The notes beneath the pieces are model-generated. The model had not been told where the DNA came from. It worked only from the letters and a program-made list of their open reading frames with translations, and made no database searches. A stretch of DNA of 64,000 nt, taken from Oscillospiraceae bacterium. GTDB lineage: Bacteria > Bacillota > Clostridia > Oscillospirales > Ruminococcaceae. A program made the position numbers and the translations under genes. The first letter of the stretch is position 1. The number at the start of each line of letters is the position of its first letter. The stretch covers positions 35,222-99,221 of the forward strand of contig WRLV01000001.1 of NCBI GenBank assembly GCA_009777445.1. The letters are read 5' to 3'. Positions 8,503 through 18,361 of this stretch are shown here, in pieces.

Positions 8503-9333
8503 TCAAAGAGTAACCATAACAGAATCCGCAACAGGTGCGGCTATGTCTAATAAACAGTCAACCCCGACCCTTATTCCATGACTGGCGAGTGTCTGAACGT
8601 GGCAGTTATGGGCTGTTCTCGGGGTGTTGTTTTGTTGGCTTAAATGCCCTAAAATTATTCTTTTAGTGCCATTGCTAACCAAAAACGCTGAAAATTCGGC
8701 ACTTTGTCGGTTTGAAAGATGCCCCACGCACGAGTCAATCCTCTTTTTAAGAAAATAAGGATAACCGCCCGTCTGTAGCATTTCAGGACAGTAGTTAGAT
8801 TCTAAAAACACGGCATCACTGCCAACCATTGTATTTTTGACTTCATCGGTGACCTGCCCTAAGTCTGTGCAGTAAGCAAGGGTATAGTCGTTATTTTCAA
8901 CGACAAAACCGACACTTTGGGCGGCGTCATGCGGTGTGTTGAAACATTTGACGTTGAGACTGCCGCCGACGGCTTCCCCCACCTGTGAAAAATCATCGCA
9001 GATGTAAGACGATAAATTGAACGCAGAAAAACCCGCCTTCGATGACTCGCTGTGGACATTCCCCCCTTGAGCAAGAGCAAGAACAGTCCCCCTTGTCGCA
9101 AAAACGGGAATGTCGGTTCTTTTTATAAAAGTATGTAACCCTTTGACGTGGTCTGTATGCTCATGCGTAATAAGCAAAGCGGATATGTCGCTCAAAGAAT
9201 AGCCAAAATTACACAAATGAGCGTTAAGTGAGCGAAAACTGCAACCGATGTCGATTAAAAGCGTTGTCGCGCCGATACAGAGCAATGTCGAATTACCCTT
9301 GCTTGAAGAGCAAAGGGGAATAATCTTAGCCAT
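8503..9333 (-). CDS. MBL-fold metallo-hydrolase, WalJ/YycJ-like
   Basis: 'IPLCSSSKGNSTLLCIGATTLLIDIGCSFRSLNAHL', 'LLITHEHTDHVKGLHTF', 'DAVFLESNYCPEML', 'ILGHLSQQNNTP'; start set at MAKII. Confidence 0.93.
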   Translation of the reverse strand: MAKIIPLCSSSKGNSTLLCIGATTLLIDIGCSFRSLNAHLCNFGYSLSDISALLITHEHTDHVKGLHTFIKRTDIPVFATRGTVLALAQGGNVHSESSKAGFSAFNLSSYICDDFSQVGEAVGGSLNVKCFNTPHDAAQSVGFVVENNDYTLAYCTDLGQVTDEVKNTMVGSDAVFLESNYCPEMLQTGGYPYFLKKRIDSCVGHLSNRQSAEFSAFLVSNGTKRIILGHLSQQNNTPRTAHNCHVQTLASHGIRVGVDCLLDIAAPVADSVMVTL

Positions 9334-9354
9334 ATATTCAGACTTCACCTTTCT

Positions 9355-9500
9355 GCACAAACGCGCTTTGAAAGTATATTTCCCATACTTACAAGGATTT
9401 ATTTTTAAACTTTAGACATGCCCTTTCCGCACAAACGCGCTTTGAAAGTATATTCCCCATATTTACGAGGATTTATTTTTAAACTTTAGACATGCCCTTT
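9355..9500. repeat. Near-perfect tandem duplication, ~74-bp unit
   Basis: 'gcacaaacgcgctttgaaagtatatt(t/c)cccata(c/t)ttac(a/g)aggatttatttttaaactttagacatgccctt' at 9355 and again at 9429. Confidence 0.92.
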
Positions 9501-9503
9501 TTG

Positions 9504-10802
9504 CTATAACGCCTTTCTCATCGGCTCTGCATCGGGGTAGGTTCTTTTAACAATGTCCGCTCCTAACAGGCTCAGTTTTTCAACCATTTTCTCATAACCG
9601 CGCTCAATGTGCTTTATATCTTCAATTTCGGTTACGCCGAGAGTGCTTAATCCTGCAATTACTAAAGCCGCCCCCGCTCTTAAATCTGCCGCCTTAACCG
9701 GTGCGCCCGTGAGTTTTGAAACGCCCTCAATGACCGCCACCTTGCCGTCAACCGAAATGTCCGCGCCCATTCTTCTCAGCTCGTCAACATATCTGAAACG
9801 ATTGTCGAAAACGCCTTCAGTAATAATGCTCGTGCCCTTTGCCATAGTTAACATTGCGGCAAATTGCGGTTGCATATCCGTAGGGAAACCGGGGTGCGGC
9901 ATGGTTTTTATATTTATTCGCTCATAAGGGCTGTCACTGCCGATTACCTGAATTGAATCATCGTTTTCGGTGACGGTAGCCCCGATTTTTCTAAGTTTCG
10001 AGGTGATATATTCAAGGTGTTTGGGAATAACCCCCATTACGGTAACATCGCCTTTTGTTGCCGCCGCCGCAACCATATAAGTCCCTGCTTCAATCTGGTC
10101 GGGAATAATCGAATAGTGTGCGCCGCCCAACCTCTTAACTCCTCTGATTTTGATTACATCAGTTCCGGCGCCCATTATGTCCGCGCCCATAGAGTTTAAG
10201 AAGTTAGCCAAATCTACGACATGGGGTTCTTTTGCCGCATTTTCGAGGATTGTCAGCCCGTTCGCCTTAACAGCTGCCAACATGGCGTTAATCGTGGCTC
10301 CGACACTCACTTTATCAAAATAAATCTGTGTGCCGACAAGGTTTTCGGCAGAAATGTCAACTATGCCGTGCTCTATGGTGTAGTTAGCCCCCAACGCCTT
10401 AAAACACTTCAAATGTTGGTCTATGGGGCGGTCGCCCAAGTCACAGCCGCCCGGCATCGAAACCTTAGCGTGATTGAACTTGCTCAATAACGTCCCCAAA
10501 AAATAATATGAAGCCCTCATAGAACGCGCCATCTCATAAGGGACAACCGCATCATTTATATGTCGCGGGTCTATTCTGATGGTGTCGCTGTTGAGCATCT
10601 TAACATCTGCGCCCATTTCTTTGAGGATTTTCAAATCAATTGAAACGTCATCAATCATCGGCAAATTCTCAAGAACACAGGGTTCTTCTGCTAAAATTGC
10701 CGCAGGAATAATAGCGACAGCCGCATTTTTCGCCCCACTGATTTTCACACTTCCGTTAAGTCTTTTGCCACCGTTTATAATAAATTTTTCCAATTTTTCC
10801 AA
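9504..10802 (-). CDS. murA: UDP-N-acetylglucosamine 1-carboxyvinyltransferase
   Basis: 'FIINGGKRLNGSVKISGAKNAAVAIIPAAIL', 'GGCDLGDRPIDQHLKCFKALGA', 'PHPGFPTDMQPQFAAMLTMAKGTS'; exact start uncertain. Confidence 0.96.
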   Translation of the reverse strand: MEKLEKFIINGGKRLNGSVKISGAKNAAVAIIPAAILAEEPCVLENLPMIDDVSIDLKILKEMGADVKMLNSDTIRIDPRHINDAVVPYEMARSMRASYYFLGTLLSKFNHAKVSMPGGCDLGDRPIDQHLKCFKALGANYTIEHGIVDISAENLVGTQIYFDKVSVGATINAMLAAVKANGLTILENAAKEPHVVDLANFLNSMGADIMGAGTDVIKIRGVKRLGGAHYSIIPDQIEAGTYMVAAAATKGDVTVMGVIPKHLEYITSKLRKIGATVTENDDSIQVIGSDSPYERINIKTMPHPGFPTDMQPQFAAMLTMAKGTSIITEGVFDNRFRYVDELRRMGADISVDGKVAVIEGVSKLTGAPVKAADLRAGAALVIAGLSTLGVTEIEDIKHIERGYEKMVEKLSLLGADIVKRTYPDAEPMRKAL

Positions 10803-10953
10803 CTGCCCTCTCTTGCCCCCAACGAGCAAAATTAGTCTACAGTAATTATAACACAAAACCAAAATAAAATAAAGCGTTTTCTGATAAATCACCATTTTCA
10901 CTATATATTATCCCAATAGACGAGTTAATTTATACTTATTGACTATAGCACTT

Positions 10954-11877
10954 CTATCCACTGCTTCCTATCGGAACAACGGCGGTGAAAGCTTCTTCCG
11001 GCCGTGTTTCGGGCGTGGTTTCCCTTTGGGTGCGCTGGGTTCTGGCCCTTGTTACGCGGGTTTCTTCGGGGATTGTCGTCGGCTCAGGCAAGGGAATCCT
11101 TATTATTTCAACCTTTTCTATTATAATCGTGTTCGCGGGCTTAGAGAAAATCTCGCGCGAATCATCGATATAATTGCCGCTCACCACCTGCGTGTTTGAA
11201 ATAGCTTCGAGAACGTCATATCCGCTGACAATTTGCCCGAAAACAGTGTTAGAGCCATCGAGAGAATACAAACCGCCTTTATCTAAATACCGCGCCTTCA
11301 CATCCTCGGGAATACTCTTTAACAGTGCTAAATTCCCCTCGTATCTTTCTCGCACTTCTTCAGAGAAAATCTTAGTCTTATCGTTAAGCTGTTCTTCAAG
11401 AATTTGAATATCGCCGTCAATATTCACCGGCTGATTGTTATTGATGATATAAAATTGACTGAAATTCTGCCCTTCTCTATTCGGGGCAAAGCACAATGCC
11501 CCGTAAAAATTTTTGGCATAGTCTGACGGTTCTGTGTCGAAAAAGGCGAAACTGTCGATATTTCCGTCCGTGCCGTCGCCATTTAAAGAGCCGCCTTGTA
11601 TAAACGAGTCACTCAACACCCTGTGGATTGTCTTGCGCTCATAAAAGCCACGCCCGGCGAGTGCCGCAAACTTCTCAACGGCAACCGGCGCGACATCGGG
11701 AAACAGTTTGACCGAAATGTCGCCGTAATCCATAATTGATATAATCGCATATATGTCGCCCGGTTCTAAAGACACCTCACGCAAGTTCCCGACGGGGGTG
11801 TCGTCCGCGTTATTGCCGTTACAAGCGACAAGAGACAAAATCATCGCTACCGACACAAGCAATTTGTTCAATTTCAT
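10954..11877 (-). CDS. Peptidyl-prolyl cis-trans isomerase (cyclophilin type), lipoprotein
   Basis: Lipobox 'LVSVAMILSLVACNG'; 'KFAALAGRGFYERKTIHRVLSDSFIQGGSLNGDGTDG', 'NTVFGQIVSGYDVLEAI'. Confidence 0.92.
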   Translation of the reverse strand: MKLNKLLVSVAMILSLVACNGNNADDTPVGNLREVSLEPGDIYAIISIMDYGDISVKLFPDVAPVAVEKFAALAGRGFYERKTIHRVLSDSFIQGGSLNGDGTDGNIDSFAFFDTEPSDYAKNFYGALCFAPNREGQNFSQFYIINNNQPVNIDGDIQILEEQLNDKTKIFSEEVRERYEGNLALLKSIPEDVKARYLDKGGLYSLDGSNTVFGQIVSGYDVLEAISNTQVVSGNYIDDSREIFSKPANTIIIEKVEIIRIPLPEPTTIPEETRVTRARTQRTQRETTPETRPEEAFTAVVPIGSSG

Positions 11878-12842
11878 AAGCTTACACATGTCCTTTCTGC
11901 ACAAATCTGCAATGCTGTGTTAACAATATTTTCAGCGCAAAGCCCATATTTTTTCAAAAGCTCTAAAGCGGGCCCTGAAACGCCGAACTCGTCTTTTATT
12001 CCTACTTGAGCGAAAGCGGGGGCAAGCTCTTTTTCTGCTAACAACTCTGCTACTGCCGAACCTAAACCACCGATGGTTGAATGTTCTTCTACTGTAATAA
12101 TTTTATTGGTTTCACGGGCGGCTCTCAAAATAATTTCTTCGTCCAACGGCTTAATTGTATGGATATTGATAATCCGCGCATTAACCCCTTTGTCCCTTAA
12201 CATTTCATATGCTTCAAGGGCTTGTGCCACCATAAGACCTGTCGCCACAATTGCCACGTCATCGCCTTCGGTTAAGGCAATCCCCTTGCCTATTTCAAAT
12301 TTATAGTCGGGGCCTTTGTTAATCACGGGGACTGCCAATCTCCCAAATCTGAAATAAACAGGGCCGTAATGGTTTTCCATTGCTAACACGGCGGCTTTAG
12401 CTTCAACCGCATCAGATGGATTTATAACGGTCATGCCGGGTATAGTGCGCATAATCGCAATATCCTCGTTGCATTGATGTGACGCGCCATCTTCACCCAC
12501 TGAAATGCCCGCGTGCGTTGCGCCGATTTTAACGTTTAAATGAGGATAACCTATGCAATTTCTGATTACCTCATAAGGGCGACCGGCGGCGAACATTGCA
12601 AACGAACTGGCGAACACCAACCTGCCGGTAGCGGCAATTCCGGCGGCAACCCCCATCATATTCGCTTCTTGTATGCCGCAGTTGAAGAAACGTTCGGGGA
12701 ATTTATTTTTAAATTTAACGGTTTTAGTCGCCTCAGCTAAATCCGCATCAAGCACAATCATGTCCGGTCTTTTTAACCCAAGCTCACACAAAGCTTCACC
12801 ATAGCTGTCTCTGGTAGCAATTCTCTCCATATTTTTAGACAT
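11874..12842 (-). CDS. Transketolase C-terminal subunit (split transketolase)
   Basis: 'DADLAEATKTVKFKNKFPERFFNCGIQEANMMGVAAGIAATGR' and C-terminal transketolase domain. Confidence 0.94.
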   Translation of the reverse strand: MSKNMERIATRDSYGEALCELGLKRPDMIVLDADLAEATKTVKFKNKFPERFFNCGIQEANMMGVAAGIAATGRLVFASSFAMFAAGRPYEVIRNCIGYPHLNVKIGATHAGISVGEDGASHQCNEDIAIMRTIPGMTVINPSDAVEAKAAVLAMENHYGPVYFRFGRLAVPVINKGPDYKFEIGKGIALTEGDDVAIVATGLMVAQALEAYEMLRDKGVNARIINIHTIKPLDEEIILRAARETNKIITVEEHSTIGGLGSAVAELLAEKELAPAFAQVGIKDEFGVSGPALELLKKYGLCAENIVNTALQICAERTCVSL

Positions 12843-12862
12843 TCCCTTTCATCACAAACTAT

Positions 12863-13702
12863 TTACATAAGTTTTTCTAATATTTTTTCTAAATCTGCCA
12901 TTGCGATTTTATATTCTGCTTCGTTAGGGGCTCGTCCGTGCCATGAGACATCGTTTTCCATGAACGAGACACCTTTGCCCTTAATACTCTTTTGTATTAG
13001 CATTGTCGGTTGCCCGACTTTGCACTCTGCTTCATTAAAAGCGTCTTCAATTTGTTCAAAGTCGTGAGCATCAATAACAATGACATTCCACCCAAAAGCC
13101 CTGAATTTTTCGTCAATTGGATAGGACGACATAACATCGCGAATGTTGCCGTCAATTTGAAGCCCGTTGTTGTCAATCACAGCGCATAGATTATCAAGCT
13201 GATAGTGAGCGGCAAACATCGCCGCTTCCCAGACTATTCCCTCTGCAATCTCGCCGTCACCCAACACCGCGTATACTCTGTAGGGGGCGTTAGAAATTTT
13301 TCCCGATAACGCCATTCCGCAAGCGGCTGAAAACCCCAAACCAAGAGAGCCTGTGCTCATATCAACACCCGGGACTTTCAGCATATCGGGGTGCCCTTGA
13401 AGTCGAGAACCGATTTTCCTCAAATTTTTAAGCTCCTCCACCGGGAAAAATCCACGTTGCGCTAATACAGAATATAACGCCGGCGCGGTATGCCCCTTTG
13501 ACAACACAAAACGGTCACGGCTTTCAAGAGCCGGATTTGTCGGCTCAACATTCATACGGTTCATATAAAGATAAGTGAGAATGTCGGCAATAGATAAAGA
13601 ACCGCCCGGATGCCCGCTTTTGGCGTTAAAAGTGGACTCGATAATTCCCATTCTCACCTTCGTGGCAGTGATTTGAAGCTGTTTTTTAATTTGCGCATCC
13701 AT
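12863..13702 (-). CDS. Transketolase N-terminal subunit (split transketolase)
   Basis: 'SGHPGGSLSIADILTYLY', 'VLSKGHTAPALYSVLA', 'GDGEIAEGIVWEAAMFAAHYQLDNLCAVIDNNGLQIDG'. Confidence 0.95.
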   Translation of the reverse strand: MDAQIKKQLQITATKVRMGIIESTFNAKSGHPGGSLSIADILTYLYMNRMNVEPTNPALESRDRFVLSKGHTAPALYSVLAQRGFFPVEELKNLRKIGSRLQGHPDMLKVPGVDMSTGSLGLGFSAACGMALSGKISNAPYRVYAVLGDGEIAEGIVWEAAMFAAHYQLDNLCAVIDNNGLQIDGNIRDVMSSYPIDEKFRAFGWNVIVIDAHDFEQIEDAFNEAECKVGQPTMLIQKSIKGKGVSFMENDVSWHGRAPNEAEYKIAMADLEKILEKLM

Positions 13703-14555
13703 AATCTTTAGTTATTTCCTCTCTTCGTTTCAAAACATTTTTGAATATATAATCTATTATCTCCGAAATTGCGTGATTATTATTATGTGTCACCACCATG
13801 TCGGCAACCGCCTTTACCGATTCCTCGGCGTTGTCCACCGCTATTCCCATATCGGCGTATTCGAGAAGCTCAATGTCGTTCATAAAATCGCCCGCGGCAA
13901 CGGTAAACAGCCCGTCACCAATAAACGGCAACATTTTTAACATTCCACTGCCCTTATTAACGTTTTCGGGCAACAGCTCATAATAAACCGGTGCCGAACG
14001 CACCCAACAAGCATTTTTACTGCAATGTTCTTGCGTAAAATCGATAAGACTGTCTATATTTTCGGGGCAATCTATGAATAAAACTTTCTGCCAATCCGTT
14101 GGCGGAATCTCATCTAACGTTGTTTCTATGGGAATGACTTTTCCGAAGCTTAGGTGTTTTTCTTCAAGCGCGTTGTTGCGCAAAAGATAAACATCGTCAC
14201 CACGCAAAATCTCAATAGCGCAGGTGGGGAATTTTTCAAACACCAACTCAATATAGTTTTTTGTCTCGGGTTTCAACGAACAACACCAAAGTTGTTTGTT
14301 TTTCTTAAAGTCATAGACGGCTGCCCCGTTAAAAATCACTGCAGGGCAGTCTATATCCAACTTTTCGGCAATAAGTCGCGCCATTGAAACACCTCTGCCT
14401 GTGGCGATGGTGAAAGCTCCCCCCGCCGCCCTCAGGGCATTTATTGCCGCTATGTTAGTGTCCGTGAGTTCGTGAAAATCATTAAGCAATGTCCCGTCCA
14501 CATCGGTTATTAACAAGACTTTACTGATTTCAATATCGCTTAATCTCTTTTTCAT
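13686..14555 (-). CDS. Cof-type HAD-IIB family hydrolase
   Basis: 'LLITDVDGTLLND', 'AAGDFMNDIELLEYADMGIAVDNAEESVKAVADMVVTHNN'. Confidence 0.93.
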   Translation of the reverse strand: MKKRLSDIEISKVLLITDVDGTLLNDFHELTDTNIAAINALRAAGGAFTIATGRGVSMARLIAEKLDIDCPAVIFNGAAVYDFKKNKQLWCCSLKPETKNYIELVFEKFPTCAIEILRGDDVYLLRNNALEEKHLSFGKVIPIETTLDEIPPTDWQKVLFIDCPENIDSLIDFTQEHCSKNACWVRSAPVYYELLPENVNKGSGMLKMLPFIGDGLFTVAAGDFMNDIELLEYADMGIAVDNAEESVKAVADMVVTHNNNHAISEIIDYIFKNVLKRREEITKDYGCAN

Positions 14556-14556
14556 A

Positions 14557-15468
14557 TCATGAACTAATACTCCGTAATAATTTTAAAAAATATTCGGGCA
14601 GTGGGGCAGAAAATTCAAGCTCTTCCCCCGTTCGCGGGTGTGAAAACCCGATTGTCCGCGAATGCAGGCACTGACCTTTAAGCCATTTCGGCTTACCGTT
14701 GCCGTACACATCGTCACCTAAAACAGGATGCCCTATATGCGCCATGTGTACGCGAATTTGGTGGGTTCGCCCTGTCGTAAGTCTCAAGCGCAAATGGGCG
14801 GCTTTGTCATATTGCTCAATAATTTTGTAATGTGTTACAGCACTTTTTGAATTTTTCGCTGTTACTGTCATCTTTTTTCTGTCACGCGTGTCTCTGCCAA
14901 TCGGGGCATCAATGGAGAAATATGTTTCTGACAGCTCACCGGGTTTTCCTGCAACAACTGCTTCATATTCTCTTTTAAGTTTTCTGTCTTTGATTTGGGC
15001 GGCAAGGGCGTTGTGGGCAAAATCGTTTTTAGCGACAACCAACAATCCGCTTGTGTTCATGTCTAAGCGATGAACGATTCCGGGGCGCAACTCGCCGTTA
15101 ATTCCCGAAAGGCTATTACCGCAATGATATAACAGCGCGTTCACCAATGTCCCGTCTTTGTGGCCGTGCGCCGGGTGAGTCACCATGCCGCGCGGCTTGT
15201 TCACGACTAACAGTTCTTTGTCCTCAAAAATTATGTCTAAGGGAATGTCTTGTGCCACTATGTCAACAGTTTCGGGTGGCGGCAAACTCACTTCAATCAA
15301 GTCATTCGCATTAATTTTATAGTTCTTTTTTACCGCTCTTTTATTTACAAGACAATTTCCGCCCTCAATCAAGATAACGGCGGCGTTTCTTGTGCTGCTT
15401 AATTCTTGCGAAATATATTTATCAATCCGCAAGCCGCTTTCAGTGGGTTTAAAAATGAATTCTCTCAT
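14557..15468 (-). CDS. RluA family pseudouridine synthase (RluD-like)
   Basis: S4 domain plus 'ELRPGIVHRLDMNTSGLLVVAKN', 'LTTGRTHQIRVHMAHIGHPVLGDDVYG'. Confidence 0.95.
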   Translation of the reverse strand: MREFIFKPTESGLRIDKYISQELSSTRNAAVILIEGGNCLVNKRAVKKNYKINANDLIEVSLPPPETVDIVAQDIPLDIIFEDKELLVVNKPRGMVTHPAHGHKDGTLVNALLYHCGNSLSGINGELRPGIVHRLDMNTSGLLVVAKNDFAHNALAAQIKDRKLKREYEAVVAGKPGELSETYFSIDAPIGRDTRDRKKMTVTAKNSKSAVTHYKIIEQYDKAAHLRLRLTTGRTHQIRVHMAHIGHPVLGDDVYGNGKPKWLKGQCLHSRTIGFSHPRTGEELEFSAPLPEYFLKLLRSISS

Positions 15469-15472
15469 ATTT

Positions 15473-16117
15473 TCAGACAGGAGCGGTGTCGTCTGTTTGC
15501 TCTGTGTCGTCTGTTTTTTCTGTGTCATCTGTTTGCTCTGCTATCGGTTTCTTTTGGAAGAAAAGTGCGCACAACATCAATGTCGCCCCGACAACGGCAC
15601 AAATGTCAGCCAAATTAAAAACAGGAAAGTTAATAATTTTAAAGTCGATAAAATCAACGACATAGCCGCTTATTACGCGGTCGATTAAATTACCTGTGCC
15701 GCCGGCGACAACCAACGCAATCGACCAAATCGTGAGTTTTGTTTTCTCGCTTTTGTTAAATAACAGCCCGAGCAAAACAATCACAAAAGCGCATGAAATC
15801 GCTATTAAGAGCAACTGTTGCCCTTGAAATATGCCAAACGCGGCACCGGTATTTTCAACATAAGTAAAGTTCAACACTTCATGACCGCCAACACTGATAA
15901 GAGGAATAGACCTCACGGGCATAAGATAAACCACCGCAAGCCATTTTGTCAACTGGTCTAAACCAATCAAAACAAGAGAAACCAAAAGTGCGACCGCCGG
16001 CGTACCGCCGGAAGAAGACCGAGAATATGTTTGTTCTTTTTTCGACAGCCCACGCGCGGGTTGAACTTCAGCTTTCGGCGTACCGCCGGTGGTAGATTTT
16101 TCTATATCCTCTGTCAT
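15473..16117 (-). CDS. lspA: Signal peptidase II
   Basis: 'YVENTGAAFGIFQGQ', 'VAGGTGNLIDRVISGYVVDFIDFKIINFPVFNLADICAVVGA'; repetitive 'TDDTEKTDDTEQTDDT' tail. Confidence 0.95.
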   Translation of the reverse strand: MTEDIEKSTTGGTPKAEVQPARGLSKKEQTYSRSSSGGTPAVALLVSLVLIGLDQLTKWLAVVYLMPVRSIPLISVGGHEVLNFTYVENTGAAFGIFQGQQLLLIAISCAFVIVLLGLLFNKSEKTKLTIWSIALVVAGGTGNLIDRVISGYVVDFIDFKIINFPVFNLADICAVVGATLMLCALFFQKKPIAEQTDDTEKTDDTEQTDDTAPV

Positions 16118-16149
16118 ATTTTCAGACTGCCCTTTCTGCACAAATGTGC

Positions 16150-17202
16150 TTAGCTTTTCGTTATAAGATTATACGGGAAGGCTTTTTTTGCCTTAATTGC
16201 TTCGGTGTCATCGCTAAAGTTTTCTGCTGAATTTTTCTTTAAGAAGAACCCGAATCCCTTGCTTTCTTTTTCGTTTTCGCCGTCAGAATCGATTTCAATT
16301 GAACTTGTTGAGGACAGTTTTTGCTTTTCGGGTTTAGCCCCAAATATTTCGGCGAGACCTTTTTCAAGGCGAAACTCACCGCTATCGGTTTCAGAGTCGT
16401 TTTCTGTTTCATTGCGCGAAACTGACTTGAAGGTTTTTGTTTTGTCAATTTCCGAATTGTCTGTTTCCGGCTCGTTGGTTTCTGTTTTGACGACTTCTGG
16501 CTTATCGGGCTCTGCTTTAGGGGCTTTTGCGACCGGCGGCTCGCTGACTGTCCTGGGGGCAGCTTCTGCCTTGGTTTTCTTTAGGGTTTCGCCGCCTGCT
16601 TTATGTTCAAACAAGGTTTTTTTAATATAATCGTTTTTGTATTTTTCGGGCATTTCGATTATGTCATCGCTGACACGTTTTAGTGCCGCAATTATTTTTT
16701 CTCTGAACTCATTGACTTCTGTTTCTGTTTGATATAGCAGTTCGCGTTGAATATCGTTTTGAACTTTAAGGTCGTCTGAGATTTGTTTTGCTTTTTCTCT
16801 TGCCGTGCTTATAAGTTCTTGTGCTGTTTCTTTCGCTTCTCTCTCTAATGTCTCGTTTTCTTGAATAAGCTGTTCTTTGTCGCTTGCTAACTTAGCTAAT
16901 ATTGTGTCTTTTTTCTCATTAGCATCGTTGACGAGTTTTTCAGCTTTTTCTTTTGCTTCGGCAACCACTTTGTTCCCTTGTTTTTGCGCGCCGAGCAGTG
17001 CATCTTTTAAAGCGTCTTCATCGTTTCTGTATTTACGAACTTCGTTCTTTAAAACCTCAAGTTTTTTCTTCAAAGTTTCATTGTCATCATTTAACTTTCT
17101 AAAGTCGTTAGCAACTTCCACTAAAAACGACTCTACCTCATCGGCATCATAGCCTTTGAAGCTCTTTTCAAACCTGCGTTCTCTAATTTCGCTCTCTCTC
17201 AT
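16150..17202 (-). CDS. DivIVA domain-containing protein
   Basis: 'IRERRFEKSFKGYDADEVESFLVEVANDF' DivIVA N-domain followed by long coiled coil. Confidence 0.9.
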   Translation of the reverse strand: MRESEIRERRFEKSFKGYDADEVESFLVEVANDFRKLNDDNETLKKKLEVLKNEVRKYRNDEDALKDALLGAQKQGNKVVAEAKEKAEKLVNDANEKKDTILAKLASDKEQLIQENETLEREAKETAQELISTAREKAKQISDDLKVQNDIQRELLYQTETEVNEFREKIIAALKRVSDDIIEMPEKYKNDYIKKTLFEHKAGGETLKKTKAEAAPRTVSEPPVAKAPKAEPDKPEVVKTETNEPETDNSEIDKTKTFKSVSRNETENDSETDSGEFRLEKGLAEIFGAKPEKQKLSSTSSIEIDSDGENEKESKGFGFFLKKNSAENFSDDTEAIKAKKAFPYNLITKS

Positions 17203-17230
17203 GTTTTTAGACTTCTCCCTTCTCGATTTA

Positions 17231-17674
17231 TTAATACATATCGGTGGTAGCGGCACTTTCAAGGTCTTCAATTATTTCACCCGAAATGTCAACATCATAT
17301 GGTGTCAGCATGTACATGGCATTGCCGATTCTTTTAAACTTTCCGCCCGTTGCATATGTCGCGCCGGCAAAAAAGTCAAGAAGGCGGCAGGTTGTTGCCT
17401 TATTTGTGCTATCAAGATTAAGCACTATCGCTTTTCTTAACTTAAAATAATCAATAATTTCACAGCCATCTTCATACTTTTGCGGCTTAAACACCACGAT
17501 TTTAAGCTGAGTCGTCACAGGGACACTCACCTCTCTGTCATAATTGCTCGGGTCAGAATCATGCCTACGCCTTTGCATTGACGAGATATCGTCAAAATAA
17601 TTTTGTTCGTCCACCACCTGCTCCTCTTCATCGGTTCCGGTGAACTTACGCATAAATTCTTTGATGCTTGCCAT
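17231..17674 (-). CDS. sepF: Cell division protein SepF
   Basis: 'IVVFKPQKYEDGCEIIDYFKLRKAIVLNLDSTNKATTCRLLDFFAGATYATGGKFKRIGNAMYMLTP'. Confidence 0.93.
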   Translation of the reverse strand: MASIKEFMRKFTGTDEEEQVVDEQNYFDDISSMQRRRHDSDPSNYDREVSVPVTTQLKIVVFKPQKYEDGCEIIDYFKLRKAIVLNLDSTNKATTCRLLDFFAGATYATGGKFKRIGNAMYMLTPYDVDISGEIIEDLESAATTDMY

Positions 17675-17701
17675 CTTAACACCATTCCTTTTCAATAAAT
17701 T

Positions 17702-18361
17702 TTAAGCATTCTGTCTAAAGAGCGCGGAGCCGAGCCTTACAATGTTCGCGCCGTGCTTTATGGCGGCTTGATAGTCGCCAGACATTCCCATAGACAATAT
17801 GTCGGCATTAAATTTTGCCTTTAATTTTTGAAACAGCCCGTTCATTCTCTCAAAATAGCGTTCACTGTTCATTGGTGGTGGGATTGTCATAATGCCTCTA
17901 ACTCTGAGGTTTTCAAAGGCGTTAAGTGTGCTTATGAATTCCTCAACTACGCTATATTCTCCCGAAATTCCGCCTTTAGTCTGCTCATTTGCGATATTTA
18001 CCTCAACGAGAACGTCCATGCTCAGGGAATGTTTCTTCGCCTGCCTGTCTATTTCGGCGGCGAGTTTTAGGCTGTCAACCGACTGAATTAAGTCTACCTT
18101 ATCAATTATATACTTTACTTTGTTAGTTTGCAAGCCCCCAATGAAGTGAATTTCGGCTTTTTTTGTATATTTTTCGCGTTTTGAGAGATATTCTTGCACT
18201 CTGTTCTCGCCTAAAAGCTCTATACCTAAAGAAAGTGCCTTATTCACCATCTCGGGTTCAACGTTTTTTGTCACCGCCATTAAGCGAACCTCGTCTTTGA
18301 TGTTATATTTGAGTTTAGTTTCGTTAATATTGTTGATAATAAGTTTATAATTCTCGTTCAT
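17702..18361 (-). CDS. YggS family pyridoxal phosphate-binding protein
   Basis: 'LMAVTKNVEPEMVNKALSLGIELLGENRVQEYLSK', 'IHFIGGLQTNKVKYI', 'LSMGMSGDYQAAIKHGANIVRLGSALF'. Confidence 0.95.
   Translation of the reverse strand: MNENYKLIINNINETKLKYNIKDEVRLMAVTKNVEPEMVNKALSLGIELLGENRVQEYLSKREKYTKKAEIHFIGGLQTNKVKYIIDKVDLIQSVDSLKLAAEIDRQAKKHSLSMDVLVEVNIANEQTKGGISGEYSVVEEFISTLNAFENLRVRGIMTIPPPMNSERYFERMNGLFQKLKAKFNADILSMGMSGDYQAAIKHGANIVRLGSALFRQNA

Noticed and set aside
11874-13702. Frameshifted single transketolase gene
   Set aside because: Split N- and C-terminal transketolase subunits are a known natural arrangement; both ORFs complete with own starts
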